Below are positions 44,362-53,035 of a stretch of DNA of 64,000 bases, piece after piece. Numbering within the stretch: position 1 is the first letter of the stretch; every line of letters starts with the position of its first letter. The stretch comes from Actinophytocola xanthii (lineage in GTDB: Bacteria; Actinomycetota; Actinomycetes; Mycobacteriales; Pseudonocardiaceae), in the NCBI RefSeq assembly GCF_001921205.1, contig NZ_MSIE01000040.1, positions 60,208 through 124,207 of the forward strand, given 5' to 3'. A program made the translations under genes and the position numbers. The notes below the pieces were generated by a model. It did not search any database, was not told where the DNA came from, and saw only the letters and a list, made by a program, of their open reading frames with translations.

Positions 44362-45318
44362 ATGCGACTCCGGGGACTCCTGCTGACCCTGGTTCTGTTG
44401 TTCAGTCTGGTTCTCACCCAACCGGCCTCGGCCACCCGGGGCGGCGCGCGGGTGGTGCACGAGGAATGGCTCGGCGAGCGGTTGGTCGAGCTGACCGTGC
44501 GCTCCTCGGCCGTCGGCCGGGACGTGGGGGTGCGGCTGCTGGTGCCGAGGAACTGGTCGAGGTTCCCGCACCGGGAGTGGCCGACGCTCTACCTGCTGCA
44601 CGGCTGCTGCGACGGCGACGTCGGGTACCGCTCCTGGACCAACAACACCGATGTCGAGGAGCTGACCGAGGACTCCGACATCATGGTCGTGATGCCGGAG
44701 GCCGGTCCCGCCGGCTTCTACTCGGACTGGCTGGAGGGCCCCGGATGGGAGACCTTCCACCTGACCGAGCTGCGCCGCCTGCTCGAGCGGCGCTACCGCT
44801 CCGGCGACGACCGCGCGGTGGCCGGCCTGTCCATGGGCGGCTTCGGCGCCCTGTCCTACGCGGCCCGCCACCCGGGGTTCTTCGAGGCCGCCGCGTCCTA
44901 CAGCGGCGTCGTGCACACGACCTACCAGGGCGAGACCGGGATCTCGCTGGTCCGGTGGCTGCTCGAGGCCTACAGCCTCGACCCGGACGACCTGTGGGGC
45001 GACCCGGTCACCCACGCCCGGGTCTGGGCCGCGCACAACCCCTACGACCTCGCGAAGCGGCTGCGCGGTACGCCGGTCTACCTCTCGACCGGCAACGGCC
45101 AGCCCGGTCCGCTCGACCCGCCGGACGCCGCCCCGGACGACCTCGAACGGCTGCTGGGCGAGCAGTCGGTCGCGCTGGCGGAGCGGCTGCGCCAGGTGCA
45201 CGTCCCGGTGCGGACGGACTTCTACGGTCCAGGCCGGCACACCTGGCCGTACTGGGAGCGCGCCCTGCACCGCTCGCTGCCGATGCTCGAACGCGCCATG
45301 TGCCACGGCCCCTGCTGA
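44362..45318 (+). CDS. Secreted esterase (esterase D / antigen 85-like fold)
   Basis: This 318-residue exported alpha/beta hydrolase has a signal peptide (LLLTLVLLFSLVLTQPASA, cleavage near ASA-TR). Blocks of the esterase D / mycolyltransferase superfamily are clear: LYLLHGCCDGDVGYRSWTN, DIMVVMPEAGPAGFYSDW, the nucleophile RAVAGLSMGGFGALSYAARH, and the late His in GPGRHTWPYWERALH. Mycolyltransferase activity would need mycolate-containing walls; plain esterase activity is equally possible. GGGAAAGGG precedes the ATG. Confidence 0.85.
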   Translation: MRLRGLLLTLVLLFSLVLTQPASATRGGARVVHEEWLGERLVELTVRSSAVGRDVGVRLLVPRNWSRFPHREWPTLYLLHGCCDGDVGYRSWTNNTDVEELTEDSDIMVVMPEAGPAGFYSDWLEGPGWETFHLTELRRLLERRYRSGDDRAVAGLSMGGFGALSYAARHPGFFEAAASYSGVVHTTYQGETGISLVRWLLEAYSLDPDDLWGDPVTHARVWAAHNPYDLAKRLRGTPVYLSTGNGQPGPLDPPDAAPDDLERLLGEQSVALAERLRQVHVPVRTDFYGPGRHTWPYWERALHRSLPMLERAMCHGPC

Positions 45319-45345
45319 GACGAGGCCGCCACCGGCACACCGGGG

Positions 45346-45375
45346 CACCCGCCGGCGCCACGGCGTCGGCGGGTG
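45346..45375. terminator. Bidirectional terminator hairpin
   Basis: CACCCGCCG (45346-45354) and CGGCGGGTG (45367-45375) form a perfect 9-bp stem whose loop can pair further. It fills the gap between the convergent esterase and DUF1048 stops. Confidence 0.6.
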
Positions 45376-45702
45376 TCATCGTCCGGTCGGGCCGCCGCTT
45401 CCGCTGATCGACTCCTGGTAGATGTCGGCGTAGGTGCGCGAGTCCTTGATGAGGTCGTCGCAGAAGGCGGCGACGTCGTCGCCGACGAGCTCCAGGACTC
45501 CCGTGCCGGCGGCGACGCCCTCGTCGAAGAAGTCGACGATCCCGGAGAGCAGCGACCCGTCGGACAGGCCGACCGGTCCGACCTTGAACAGGTACCTCTG
45601 CATCTCCTTGTAGACGATCCGGTAGTCCGGCGGAAGCGCCTTGACCCGCGCGACGTGTGCCCGCCACTGCTTCTTGCCTTCGATGATGTCCTGGATGCTC
45701 AC
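45376..45702 (-). CDS. DUF1048 family protein, copy 2
   Basis: This 108-residue soluble helical protein of the DUF1048 family has QWRAHVARVKALPPDYRIVY, an aromatic-rich middle and DDVAAFCDDLIKD. It is paralogous to the gene 1 bp upstream. DUF1048 proteins typically sit behind PadR regulators in Actinobacteria and Firmicutes; their function is not known. The GTG start at 45702 is used. It is the last gene of a three-gene PadR operon that ends at a strong hairpin. Confidence 0.82.
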   Translation of the reverse strand: MSIQDIIEGKKQWRAHVARVKALPPDYRIVYKEMQRYLFKVGPVGLSDGSLLSGIVDFFDEGVAAGTGVLELVGDDVAAFCDDLIKDSRTYADIYQESISGSGGPTGR

Positions 45703-45703
45703 G

Positions 45704-46060
45704 TCAGCCTCCCAGCTGGGCCAGTTTCCTGGCGACGTTCCTGTTCAGCTGCTCGCGCCACCGGTCGCGGTAGCCCCGAGCCCCTTCTCCGCCGGCCAGC
45801 GCCGCGCAGAAGCCTCCGATGTCCTCACCCAGCACCTCGTGAGCTCGCTGGCCGTCGGCCGCCGTCTCCTCGAGCAGTCCCAGTGCACTGTCGAGAATCG
45901 GCAGCAGGTTTCGCCCGGTGAAGTCCGAGTACGGGGCGAGATGGCCCTTGATCTGCTCCCACGCCGCCCGGTGGTCGGCGGGCAACGCCTCGGCCCGGAC
46001 CTCGAACGCCTTCCATTCCCTGGTGAGGTCGCTTCCAGTGACCTTCTCCCAGAAACTCAT
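45704..46060 (-). CDS. DUF1048 family protein, copy 1
   Basis: This 118-residue helical protein is paralogous to the next gene: WKAFEVRAEALPADHRAAWE matches the KALPPDYRIVY region there, and GEDIGGFCAALAGG matches DDVAAFCDDL. Its ATG overlaps the PadR stop (ATGA), so translation is coupled. Two different DUF1048 copies may form a heterodimer. The function is unknown. Confidence 0.82.
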   Translation of the reverse strand: MSFWEKVTGSDLTREWKAFEVRAEALPADHRAAWEQIKGHLAPYSDFTGRNLLPILDSALGLLEETAADGQRAHEVLGEDIGGFCAALAGGEGARGYRDRWREQLNRNVARKLAQLGG

Positions 46061-46383
46061 CTCCCGCCCTCCCTGAGCTTGGCGATTCGTGACGTGACGT
46101 ACTCCCATTTCGCCCAGAACCTCGCGAGCTCCTCGCGCCCCGCTTCGTTGAGCGCATAGAACTTCCGTGGTGGCCCAACCCCTGACGGTCGTTTCGCCAC
46201 CGTGACCAACCCGTTCCGCTCCAGCCGCACCAGGATGGTGTAGACCGTCCCTTCGACGACGTCGGTGAAGCCGAGCTCGTTCAGCCGACGCGTGATGGCG
46301 TACCCGTAGGTCTCCTCGCCGGCGATGATCTCCAGCACACAGCCCTCGAGCGTGCCCTTCAGCATCTCCGTCAGGTCGTCCAT
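46057..46383 (-). CDS. PadR-family transcriptional regulator
   Basis: This 108-residue winged-helix PadR protein of the short subfamily has KGTLEGCVLEIIAGEETYGYA at the start, then DVVEGTVYTILVRLERNGLV (recognition helix and wing) and PPRKFYALNEAGREELARFW. The long C-terminal dimer domain is absent; one helix follows. It begins an operon with two DUF1048 genes. Two nested perfect inverted repeats directly upstream are probable autoregulatory operators. Confidence 0.92.
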   Translation of the reverse strand: MDDLTEMLKGTLEGCVLEIIAGEETYGYAITRRLNELGFTDVVEGTVYTILVRLERNGLVTVAKRPSGVGPPRKFYALNEAGREELARFWAKWEYVTSRIAKLREGGR

Positions 46384-46402
46384 GCCGCCCCTCGGCCATC
46401 CC

Positions 46403-46440
46403 AGTACTCAGTGGTACCGAGTACTACTACAAAGTACCAC
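46403..46440. promoter_or_regulatory. Two interleaved perfect inverted repeats upstream of padR
   Basis: AGTACTC (46403-46409) pairs with GAGTACT (46419-46425), and GTGGTAC (46411-46417) pairs with GTACCAC (46434-46440). They interleave within 38 bp, starting 20 bp from the PadR start, in an AT-rich patch likely to hold the promoter. Confidence 0.6.
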
Positions 46441-46476
46441 AGAGTAGTGGAGGCACCGCGGCGCCGACGTGACCGC

Positions 46477-47502
46477 TCAGACCGTCCCCGCGGTCGGTCG
46501 TGCGGTGCTGCCCCGCACGACCAGCCGCGGCGGCGGGTTCTCGTAGTCGGTGACCGCCTGGCCGTCGAGCAGGGCCAGCAGGCGCTCGGCCAGATGCCTG
46601 CCGTAGCCGTCGATGTCGCGGCTCACCGCCGTGAGCGCGGGGTGGACGATCTCGCAGAGCACCGAGTCGTCCCAGGCCATGATGGAGAGCTCGCCGGGCA
46701 CGTCGACGCCCATCTCGTGGGCGACCGACACCCCGGCCACCGCCATCACGTCGTTGTCGTAGACGATCGCGGTGGGCGGGGTCGCCGCGCTGAGCAGCCG
46801 GCGGGTGACCTGGGCTCCCTGGTCGGGGCTGTAGTCGGTGTTGACGGTGGTGCCGTCGAGCCCGATGCGGGCGCAGACCTCCTCGAACGCGCGGGTGCGC
46901 ACCTCGGTGTGCAGCATGCCGGCGACCCCCGCCACCCTGGCGATGCGCCGGTGGCGCAGCGCCGCGAGGTACTCCATCACCACGACCATCACCCCGGCGT
47001 CGTCGATCCACACCCCGGGCAGGGTGCCGTGGTGGCCTGGCCCGCCGACCACCATCGCGGGCAGCTTCAGCTCCTCGAGCACCGGCACCCGGCAGTCGTC
47101 GCAGCGCAGGTCGATCAGGAACACGCCGTCCACCCGGCGCTCGGCCCACCAGCGGCGATAGGTGGCGATCTCCACGTCGTGGTCGGCGACCACCTGGAGC
47201 AGCAGCGCGGTCTGGGTGGCCGCCATCGCGCTCTCCATGCCGGAGATCAGCTTCATGAAGAAGGGCTCGACGCCGAGCGTGGCCGGGGAGCGGGCCAGGA
47301 CCAGGCCGAACGCGCCGGCACGGGCGCCGGAGAGGGCCTTCGCGGCGCTGTTGGGGTGCCACCCCATCTCCAGCGCCATCCGCAGCACCCGCTGCCTGGT
47401 CGACTCCGACACCCCGGGCTGGCCGTTGAGGGCGTAGGACACGGCTCCCTTGGACAGGCCTGCCCTGGCCGCGATGTCCGCGATCGTCACTCGTTTCGTC
47501 AC
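46477..47502 (-). CDS. LacI-family regulator of the oligosaccharide operon
   Basis: This 341-residue regulator has the N-terminal HTH VTIADIAARAGLSKGAVSYAL and a ligand domain with AAKALSGARAGAFGLVLARS, PTAIVYDNDVMAVAGVSVAH and SIMAWDDSVLCEIVHP. It is the last gene of the glycosidase-Opp transporter operon, 1 nt after the OppF stop, an uncommon place for a LacI repressor, so it would control its own level through the operon. Candidate operators lie at 54965-55094. The GTG start is used. Confidence 0.91.
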   Translation of the reverse strand: MTKRVTIADIAARAGLSKGAVSYALNGQPGVSESTRQRVLRMALEMGWHPNSAAKALSGARAGAFGLVLARSPATLGVEPFFMKLISGMESAMAATQTALLLQVVADHDVEIATYRRWWAERRVDGVFLIDLRCDDCRVPVLEELKLPAMVVGGPGHHGTLPGVWIDDAGVMVVVMEYLAALRHRRIARVAGVAGMLHTEVRTRAFEEVCARIGLDGTTVNTDYSPDQGAQVTRRLLSAATPPTAIVYDNDVMAVAGVSVAHEMGVDVPGELSIMAWDDSVLCEIVHPALTAVSRDIDGYGRHLAERLLALLDGQAVTDYENPPPRLVVRGSTARPTAGTV

Positions 47503-47503
47503 G

Positions 47504-48427
47504 CTAACCGCATTTCCGTCCTTCGTGGAGCCTGAAGCATGCCACGAAGTGGTCCTCGGCCACCTCCGCGAGCGGCGGGCCGCCCTCGGGGTGGACCTCG
47601 TGGTAGCGGCACGGGCCGGGGTCGAGGGGCTCGTCGGTCCACTTCGAACCCAGGCGGGGCACGGACGCGAGCAGCGTCCTGGTGTAGGGGTGCAGGGGGT
47701 CGCCGAACACGGCCGTTGTCGCTCCGCGCTCCACGATGGAGCCGCGCCGCAGGATCACCGTCTGGTCGGCGAGATAGTTGCCCAGCGACAGGTCGTGGGT
47801 GATGAACAGCACCGCGAGACCACGCTCCTTGAGGTCGGCCAACAGGTTCAGCACGTCGATGCGGGTCGACGCGTCGAGCATGCTGATCACCTCGTCGGCT
47901 ACCAGCAGCTTGATGTCCAGCAGCAGCGCGCGGGCGATCAGCAGCCGTTGCAGCTGCCCGCCGGAGAGCTGGTGTGGGTACTTGTCCAGGACCAGCTCGG
48001 GGTTGAGGTTGACCGCGGCGAGCGCGTCCTCGACCCGCTGCCGCCACGCCTGCTCGCCCACGTCCGGGAAGTAGGACCACCGGATCATCGCCAGTACCCG
48101 GTCGGCCTTGAACACGGGGTTGTAGGTGCTGAACGGGTCCTGGAACACCCCCTGCGCACGCCGGTAGTACTCCTTGAGCGCGCCCCGCCGCAGCCCGGTG
48201 ACGTCGGTGCCGTCGAAGGTGATCGTGCCGCTGCTGGCGGCGGTGAGCCGCAGGATCATTCGCCCGATCGTGGACTTCCCGCTGCCGCTCTCCCCGATCA
48301 GCGACACGACCTCGCCGGCCCGGAGCTCGAAGCTCACGTCCCGGACCGCGAGCAGCTCCTGGCGCCCGAAGGCACCGACCCGGAAGCGCTTGGAGACCCG
48401 GTCCAGGCGCACCACGGCCGGGGTCAT
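47504..48427 (-). CDS. Oligosaccharide/oligopeptide ABC transporter ATPase (OppF type)
   Basis: This 307-residue ATPase has Walker A LIGESGSGKSTIGRM, the OppF-type GVFQDPFSTYNPV, signature QLSGGQLQRLLIARAL, Walker B KLLVADEVISMLD and the switch His in LFITHDLSLGNYLAD. The C-terminal oligopeptide-type extension has PLHPYTRTLL and two cysteines (GPCRYHEV, HFVACFRLH). It pairs with the OppD-type ATPase upstream (ATGA overlap). Confidence 0.92.
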   Translation of the reverse strand: MTPAVVRLDRVSKRFRVGAFGRQELLAVRDVSFELRAGEVVSLIGESGSGKSTIGRMILRLTAASSGTITFDGTDVTGLRRGALKEYYRRAQGVFQDPFSTYNPVFKADRVLAMIRWSYFPDVGEQAWRQRVEDALAAVNLNPELVLDKYPHQLSGGQLQRLLIARALLLDIKLLVADEVISMLDASTRIDVLNLLADLKERGLAVLFITHDLSLGNYLADQTVILRRGSIVERGATTAVFGDPLHPYTRTLLASVPRLGSKWTDEPLDPGPCRYHEVHPEGGPPLAEVAEDHFVACFRLHEGRKCG

Positions 48428-49374
48428 GACGCCCGCCAGCACGCGACCGCGTGACCGGGCTCGATCTCGGCGAACGGCGGCTGCTCCGCGCACTTCCCGT
48501 AGGCGAGCGGGCAGCGGGCGCGGAACCGGCAGCCCGGTGGGGGTGGGCGCAGCGACGGCGGGCTCCCCGGGATGCCGGCGAGGCGCTTGCCGCCGTAGCG
48601 CACGCCGACCTCGGGCAGCGCCGAGATCAGCAGCTGGGTGTACGGGTGCCGGGGGCGCTCGACGATCACCTCGGTCGGTCCCTTCTCGGCGAGCCGGCCC
48701 GCGTACATCACCGTGACCGTGTCGGCGATCTGGTAGACCAGCGAGAGGTCGTGGCTGATCACGATCATGGAACGGACGAGGTCCCGGTCGCGGAAACCGG
48801 CCAGCGCCGTGGCCACCGCGCGCTGGGTGGACACGTCCAGCGCCGAGGTCACCTCGTCGGCGACCAGCAGCGACGGGTTCAGCAACGTCGAGATCACCAT
48901 GACCATGCGCTGCTTCATGCCGCCGGACAGCTCGATCGGGTACCGCTCCAGCACCTCGGCGTCCAGGCCGACCAACGCGAGCCGCCTGTCCAGTTCGGAC
49001 CGCACGGAGGCGAACGGGATCCCCCTCGACCCCACCAGCTCACGCACCATCCGGCCGATCCGCCTGGTCGGGTTCATCGCGCTCATCGCGTACTGGGGGA
49101 CGACCGAGACCTCGGCGAACCGGAACTCGTTCATCCGGGCGTCCTCGCCGATCGGCAGCTCCCGGCCGTCCAGCGTGACCGTGCCGCCGACGTGGCGCAT
49201 GCGGCCGTCCAGGCGGACCAGGCTCTTGCCCAGCGTGGTCTTGCCGCACCCGGACTCCCCCACCAGACCCATGATCTCGTGGTCGGCCAGGGAGAACGTG
49301 ACACCGTCCAGCGCCCGCACGTCGCCGCGCAGGGTCCGGTAGTACACCCGGAGGTCCTCCACCGCAAGGCTCAT
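48424..49374 (-). CDS. Oligosaccharide/oligopeptide ABC transporter ATPase (OppD type)
   Basis: This 316-residue ATPase has Walker A LVGESGCGKTTLGKS, VVPQYAMSAMNPTRRIG (Q-loop), signature ELSGGMKQRMVMVI, Walker B LLVADEVTSALDV and switch MIVISHDLSLVYQIAD. The C-terminal extension with CRFRARCPLAYGKC is the Cys-rich motif common in OppD/DppD proteins. It shares a 1-nt overlap with the permease upstream. Confidence 0.92.
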   Translation of the reverse strand: MSLAVEDLRVYYRTLRGDVRALDGVTFSLADHEIMGLVGESGCGKTTLGKSLVRLDGRMRHVGGTVTLDGRELPIGEDARMNEFRFAEVSVVPQYAMSAMNPTRRIGRMVRELVGSRGIPFASVRSELDRRLALVGLDAEVLERYPIELSGGMKQRMVMVISTLLNPSLLVADEVTSALDVSTQRAVATALAGFRDRDLVRSMIVISHDLSLVYQIADTVTVMYAGRLAEKGPTEVIVERPRHPYTQLLISALPEVGVRYGGKRLAGIPGSPPSLRPPPPGCRFRARCPLAYGKCAEQPPFAEIEPGHAVACWRAS

Positions 49375-50297
49375 CACGTCTCCCGCAGCTTCGGGTTGAA
49401 CACCTCGTCCAAGCCGACGTTCATCACGTACATGGCCCCCACGATCGCCGTGATGGCCAGTCCGGGTGGGACGAACCACCACCACATCCCGAGGTTCATC
49501 GCGCTCCACTGCTTGGCGTGGTTGAGCATCAGCCCGAGCGAGATCCCGTCGGTCGGGCCGAGTCCGATGAAGTCCAGCGTCGCGGCGAACAGCACCGAGC
49601 CGCCGAACAGCAGGATGAACACCATGAACAGGTAGGAGGCCATGTTGGGGGCGATCTCGCGGAAGACGATCCGCCGGACCGGCATCCCGGACAGCCGGGC
49701 AAGGTCGACGAACTCCCTGGCCCGCAACGAGAAGGTCTGCGCGCGGATGGCCCGCGCCACCCAGGGCCAGGAGAACAGGCCGATGATCACAGCCTGCACG
49801 AGCACGTCGCGCACCTGCAGGTAGGCAGCGATGATCATCAACACCGCGAGCACGGGCAGCACGAGCACGATGTTGGTGATCATGTTGAGCACCTCGTCGA
49901 CCAGCCCGCCGCGGTAGCCGCCGGTGAACCCGACGAGCATGCCGATCACGCCGGCGATCAGCGCGGCCACCGTCCCGACGAGGAAGGTCGCGCGCAGCCC
50001 GTGCAACAGCTGGGCCAGCACGTCCTGGCCGAACGTGGTCGTGCCCAGCGGATACTCCCCCGACGGAGCGGCCGCCGGCGGCCCGACGTAGGCGAGCGGG
50101 TCGCCGACCAGCAACGGGCCGACCAACCCGGCCAGCAGGAACACCACCACCACGGCCAGCCCACCGACCAGCTTGCGGTTGCGGACGGCGAAGTACAGCG
50201 CCTCGCGCCGCACCCCGGTGCCACGGACCGTGGCGACGCCGGGTACCGCGGCGACCTCGGGTCCGGACTCCCCGGACACCGGTTCCGGTGCGGTCAC
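49374..50297 (-). CDS. ABC transporter permease (OppC/DppC type)
   Basis: This 307-residue permease has an N-terminal cytoplasmic extension of about 40 residues and then six hydrophobic segments. YPLGTTTFGQDVLAQLLHGLR is the conserved post-TM1 block of OppC proteins, and FVDLARLSGMPVRRIVFREI is the EAA-type coupling loop. The GTG start overlaps the stop of the OppB-type gene (GTGA). Confidence 0.92.
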   Translation of the reverse strand: MTAPEPVSGESGPEVAAVPGVATVRGTGVRREALYFAVRNRKLVGGLAVVVVFLLAGLVGPLLVGDPLAYVGPPAAAPSGEYPLGTTTFGQDVLAQLLHGLRATFLVGTVAALIAGVIGMLVGFTGGYRGGLVDEVLNMITNIVLVLPVLAVLMIIAAYLQVRDVLVQAVIIGLFSWPWVARAIRAQTFSLRAREFVDLARLSGMPVRRIVFREIAPNMASYLFMVFILLFGGSVLFAATLDFIGLGPTDGISLGLMLNHAKQWSAMNLGMWWWFVPPGLAITAIVGAMYVMNVGLDEVFNPKLRET

Positions 50298-51286
50298 CGG
50301 TCACCTCCCATTCCCGCCCTGGTCCGCGGGTCGACCAGGACGTAGACGATGTCGATGACGAAGTTGGCCAGCAGCACACCGATCACGATGAACAGGAAGA
50401 TCCCCTGCAGCAGGAAGAAGTCGGTGGCCTTGATCGCCTCGAGGACCAGGTAGCCGAGCCCGCGGTAGTCGAAGACGATCTCGGTCACCACCGCGCCGCC
50501 GACGATCACGCCGAGCTGCAGGGCGAGTCCGGTGATCTGCGGCAGCAGCGCGTTGCGGAAGGCGTAGCGGCGCACGAGCTTCGGCGGCGCGCCGAGCGAG
50601 GAGAGGTAGTGCGCGTAGTCGGCCTCCAGCTCGTAGATGACCATGTTGCGCATGCCGATCGCCCAGCCGCCGAAGGCCACCAGGAACAACGACAGGAACG
50701 GCAGGAACCAGTGGCTGACCAGGTCGGTGATGAACAGCCACGACCACTCCGGCACCAGCGAGGCGCTGTAGGGGCGGCCCACCGGGAACAGGCCGGCGAC
50801 CTTGCCCAGTGCCCACGCCATCAGGATCGCCAGCCACATGTACGGGGTGGCGGTCAGGACGTACCAGACCGGCAGCACCGCGTTGTCCAGCACCTTCTTC
50901 CGCGCGGCGTAGGCGCCGAACTTGTTGCCCGCCCACCAGCTCAGCAGGATGGCCGGGATCAGCAGGCCCAGCGTGAGGGGCACGGCCCCCAGGATGAGCG
51001 AGGTCACCGGCTCCGGGAACGCCAACAGGCTGACCCCGAGGTCGCCGCGCAGGATCCCGCCCCAGAAGTTGAGGTACTGCTGCCAGACGGGTACGTCGAA
51101 ACCGAACAGGCTCGAGTAGTACTCCCGCATGGCCGCGACCCCCTCGGGGGTCTGCAACCCGGCGCGCGCGACCATGGCGCGCACCGGGTCACCCGGCATG
51201 AACCTCGGGATCAGCCAGTTGATCGTCACGGCGACGAAGAACGTCAGCGCGTAGATCAGCAGCTTGCGGCCGAAGTAGCGGGCCAT
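50294..51286 (-). CDS. ABC transporter permease (OppB/DppB type)
   Basis: This 330-residue permease has the opening MARYFGRKLLIYALTFFVAV, typical of OppB, FMPGDPVRAMVARAGL after TM1, and the coupling loop LSSLGAPPKLVRRYAFRNAL. Six to seven hydrophobic segments are seen. The ATG at 51286 matches the family start; the frame extends upstream without supporting sequence. It follows the binding-protein gene by 7 bp. Confidence 0.92.
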   Translation of the reverse strand: MARYFGRKLLIYALTFFVAVTINWLIPRFMPGDPVRAMVARAGLQTPEGVAAMREYYSSLFGFDVPVWQQYLNFWGGILRGDLGVSLLAFPEPVTSLILGAVPLTLGLLIPAILLSWWAGNKFGAYAARKKVLDNAVLPVWYVLTATPYMWLAILMAWALGKVAGLFPVGRPYSASLVPEWSWLFITDLVSHWFLPFLSLFLVAFGGWAIGMRNMVIYELEADYAHYLSSLGAPPKLVRRYAFRNALLPQITGLALQLGVIVGGAVVTEIVFDYRGLGYLVLEAIKATDFFLLQGIFLFIVIGVLLANFVIDIVYVLVDPRTRAGMGGDR

Positions 51287-51293
51287 GCCGACC

Positions 51294-53018
51294 CTACTGC
51301 TGCTCGGCCGGGCGGAGCTCGGCCAGCATCTTGATCGCCCCGCGTTGCAGGTAGCCACGCCACATGGTGGGCACGAGGCGAGGTGCGTCACCGCTGTCCG
51401 CCGGCCAGTTGGTCCACACCGAGTTGCTCGCCTGCGACCAGAGGCCGTTGTACCACAACGGGATCATCGGCAGCTCGGTCAGCTGGATCCGGTGCAGCCG
51501 CGAGATGACGGCCTTCATTCCCGCCCTGTCGTCGATCTTCGTCGCGTCCAGCTGGTTGACCAGGTCCCACGCCTGCTGGTTCTCGTACCGGCCGTAGTTG
51601 ACCGTCGTCTGGCTTTCCCGGATCGGCAGCCCGAACACGTACTCCAGGTAGCGCCACGGGGTGTTGTCCATCTGCCGCTGGTTGTCCAGGATGAGGTCGA
51701 AGTCGCCGCTCTCCCGGATGTCCTGGACCACGGTGTCGGCCGGAGTCTCCGAGGTGAGGTTGATGCCGGCGGCCTTGGCCCCTTCGGCGATCACCCTGGC
51801 CGACTCGTTCCAGTCGGTCCAACCCGACGGGGTGGCGAGGGTCAGCTCGATGGGCGACCCGTCCTTGTTCTCGACCAGCCCGTCGCCGTTGGTGTCGCGG
51901 TAGCCGGCCTGCGCGAGGAGCGACTTGGCACGGTTGGTGTCGAACGAGTAGCCGAGCCGGTCGACCTGTGCCTTGTCGATGTACTCGTCCCAGATCGGCA
52001 GCAGGCCGGTCGGGTCGGCCGGAGAGACGATCTGTCCGTACACCGAGTTCACGATCTTCCCGACGTCCACCGAGTTCGCCAGCGCCCGCCGGAACGCGGG
52101 GTCGTTCAACGGCGCCCTGGTGGTGTTGGGCACCATCCAGGTCGTGTTGGCGGCGAGCATGTACGGGGCCTGGGAGAAGTAGGTGTGGAGCTTGTAGCCG
52201 CCCTTCACCAGGTCGGCGATGCCGGGCAGGAAGTTGTTGCTCAGGTCGATCTCGCCCGCCAGCAGCTGGCTGAGTGCGGCCTCGTTGCTCGAGTTGACCA
52301 GGTCCACCACGTAGCGCGGCTTGACGTCGAGGCCGAGGGCCTCCTTGCCCCACCAGTCGTCGTTCTTCACCCAGACCTGCCGGTCCTGGTCGTGCGCCTC
52401 GTACTTGTACGGCCCGGAACCCACTGGGTTCTCGTTCGCGCCGGCCGTCACGTCCTTCTCGGACCTGTCCTCCCACAGGTGTTTGGGCACGATCGGGCTG
52501 AAGTAGACCCAGTTCGCCCACTGCTGGTAGCGCGGCTCGGAGAAGGTGAACCGGGCGGTGCGCTCGTCGACGGCCTCCGCGCTGTCCAGGAACTTCCAGA
52601 GCTCGTTGTAGGGCACCGACTTCATCTCACCCAGGTTCACCGTGAACACGACATCCTCGGCGGTGATCGGCTCACCGTCGGTCCAGGTGAGCTCCTCCCG
52701 CAAGGTCACCTCGTAGGTGTTGTCGTTGGTCCAGTCGCCGCTCTCGGCGAGCCAGGGCTCGAACTCGCCGGTGAGTGGGTCATGGAGGAACAGCGTCTCG
52801 TAGACCAGCCCGACGGTGCCGGTCGCGTAGGTCCAGTTCATGATCGGGTTCCAGTTCACCGGCGCCCCCCACTGCGTGCCGCTGGTGAACAACGTCTGCG
52901 CCCTCGGGTAGCTGCCGCCGCCCTCGCCGTCGCCGCCCTCGCCACCGTCCACACCCGTACAGGCGGCCGCCAGGCCGACCGACAGGAGCAGGACCAGATA
53001 CCTCCACCGGTTCCGCAT
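51294..53018 (-). CDS. Family-5 ABC substrate-binding lipoprotein (oligosaccharide/oligopeptide)
   Basis: This 574-residue family-5 (DppA/OppA-like) solute-binding protein has a lipoprotein signal (RYLVLLLSVGLAAAC, lipobox LAAAC) and a Gly/Asp/Glu-rich linker. Canonical blocks include VGLVYETLFLHDPLTGEFEP, ELTWTDGEPITAEDVVFTV and GSGPYKYEAHD. The high aromatic content (NWNPIMNWTY and others) and the neighbouring glycosidase suggest an oligosaccharide rather than a peptide ligand, as known for some thermophile and actinobacterial family-5 proteins. Confidence 0.9.
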   Translation of the reverse strand: MRNRWRYLVLLLSVGLAAACTGVDGGEGGDGEGGGSYPRAQTLFTSGTQWGAPVNWNPIMNWTYATGTVGLVYETLFLHDPLTGEFEPWLAESGDWTNDNTYEVTLREELTWTDGEPITAEDVVFTVNLGEMKSVPYNELWKFLDSAEAVDERTARFTFSEPRYQQWANWVYFSPIVPKHLWEDRSEKDVTAGANENPVGSGPYKYEAHDQDRQVWVKNDDWWGKEALGLDVKPRYVVDLVNSSNEAALSQLLAGEIDLSNNFLPGIADLVKGGYKLHTYFSQAPYMLAANTTWMVPNTTRAPLNDPAFRRALANSVDVGKIVNSVYGQIVSPADPTGLLPIWDEYIDKAQVDRLGYSFDTNRAKSLLAQAGYRDTNGDGLVENKDGSPIELTLATPSGWTDWNESARVIAEGAKAAGINLTSETPADTVVQDIRESGDFDLILDNQRQMDNTPWRYLEYVFGLPIRESQTTVNYGRYENQQAWDLVNQLDATKIDDRAGMKAVISRLHRIQLTELPMIPLWYNGLWSQASNSVWTNWPADSGDAPRLVPTMWRGYLQRGAIKMLAELRPAEQQ

Positions 53019-53035
53019 CGGGTCTCTCCTTCTTT

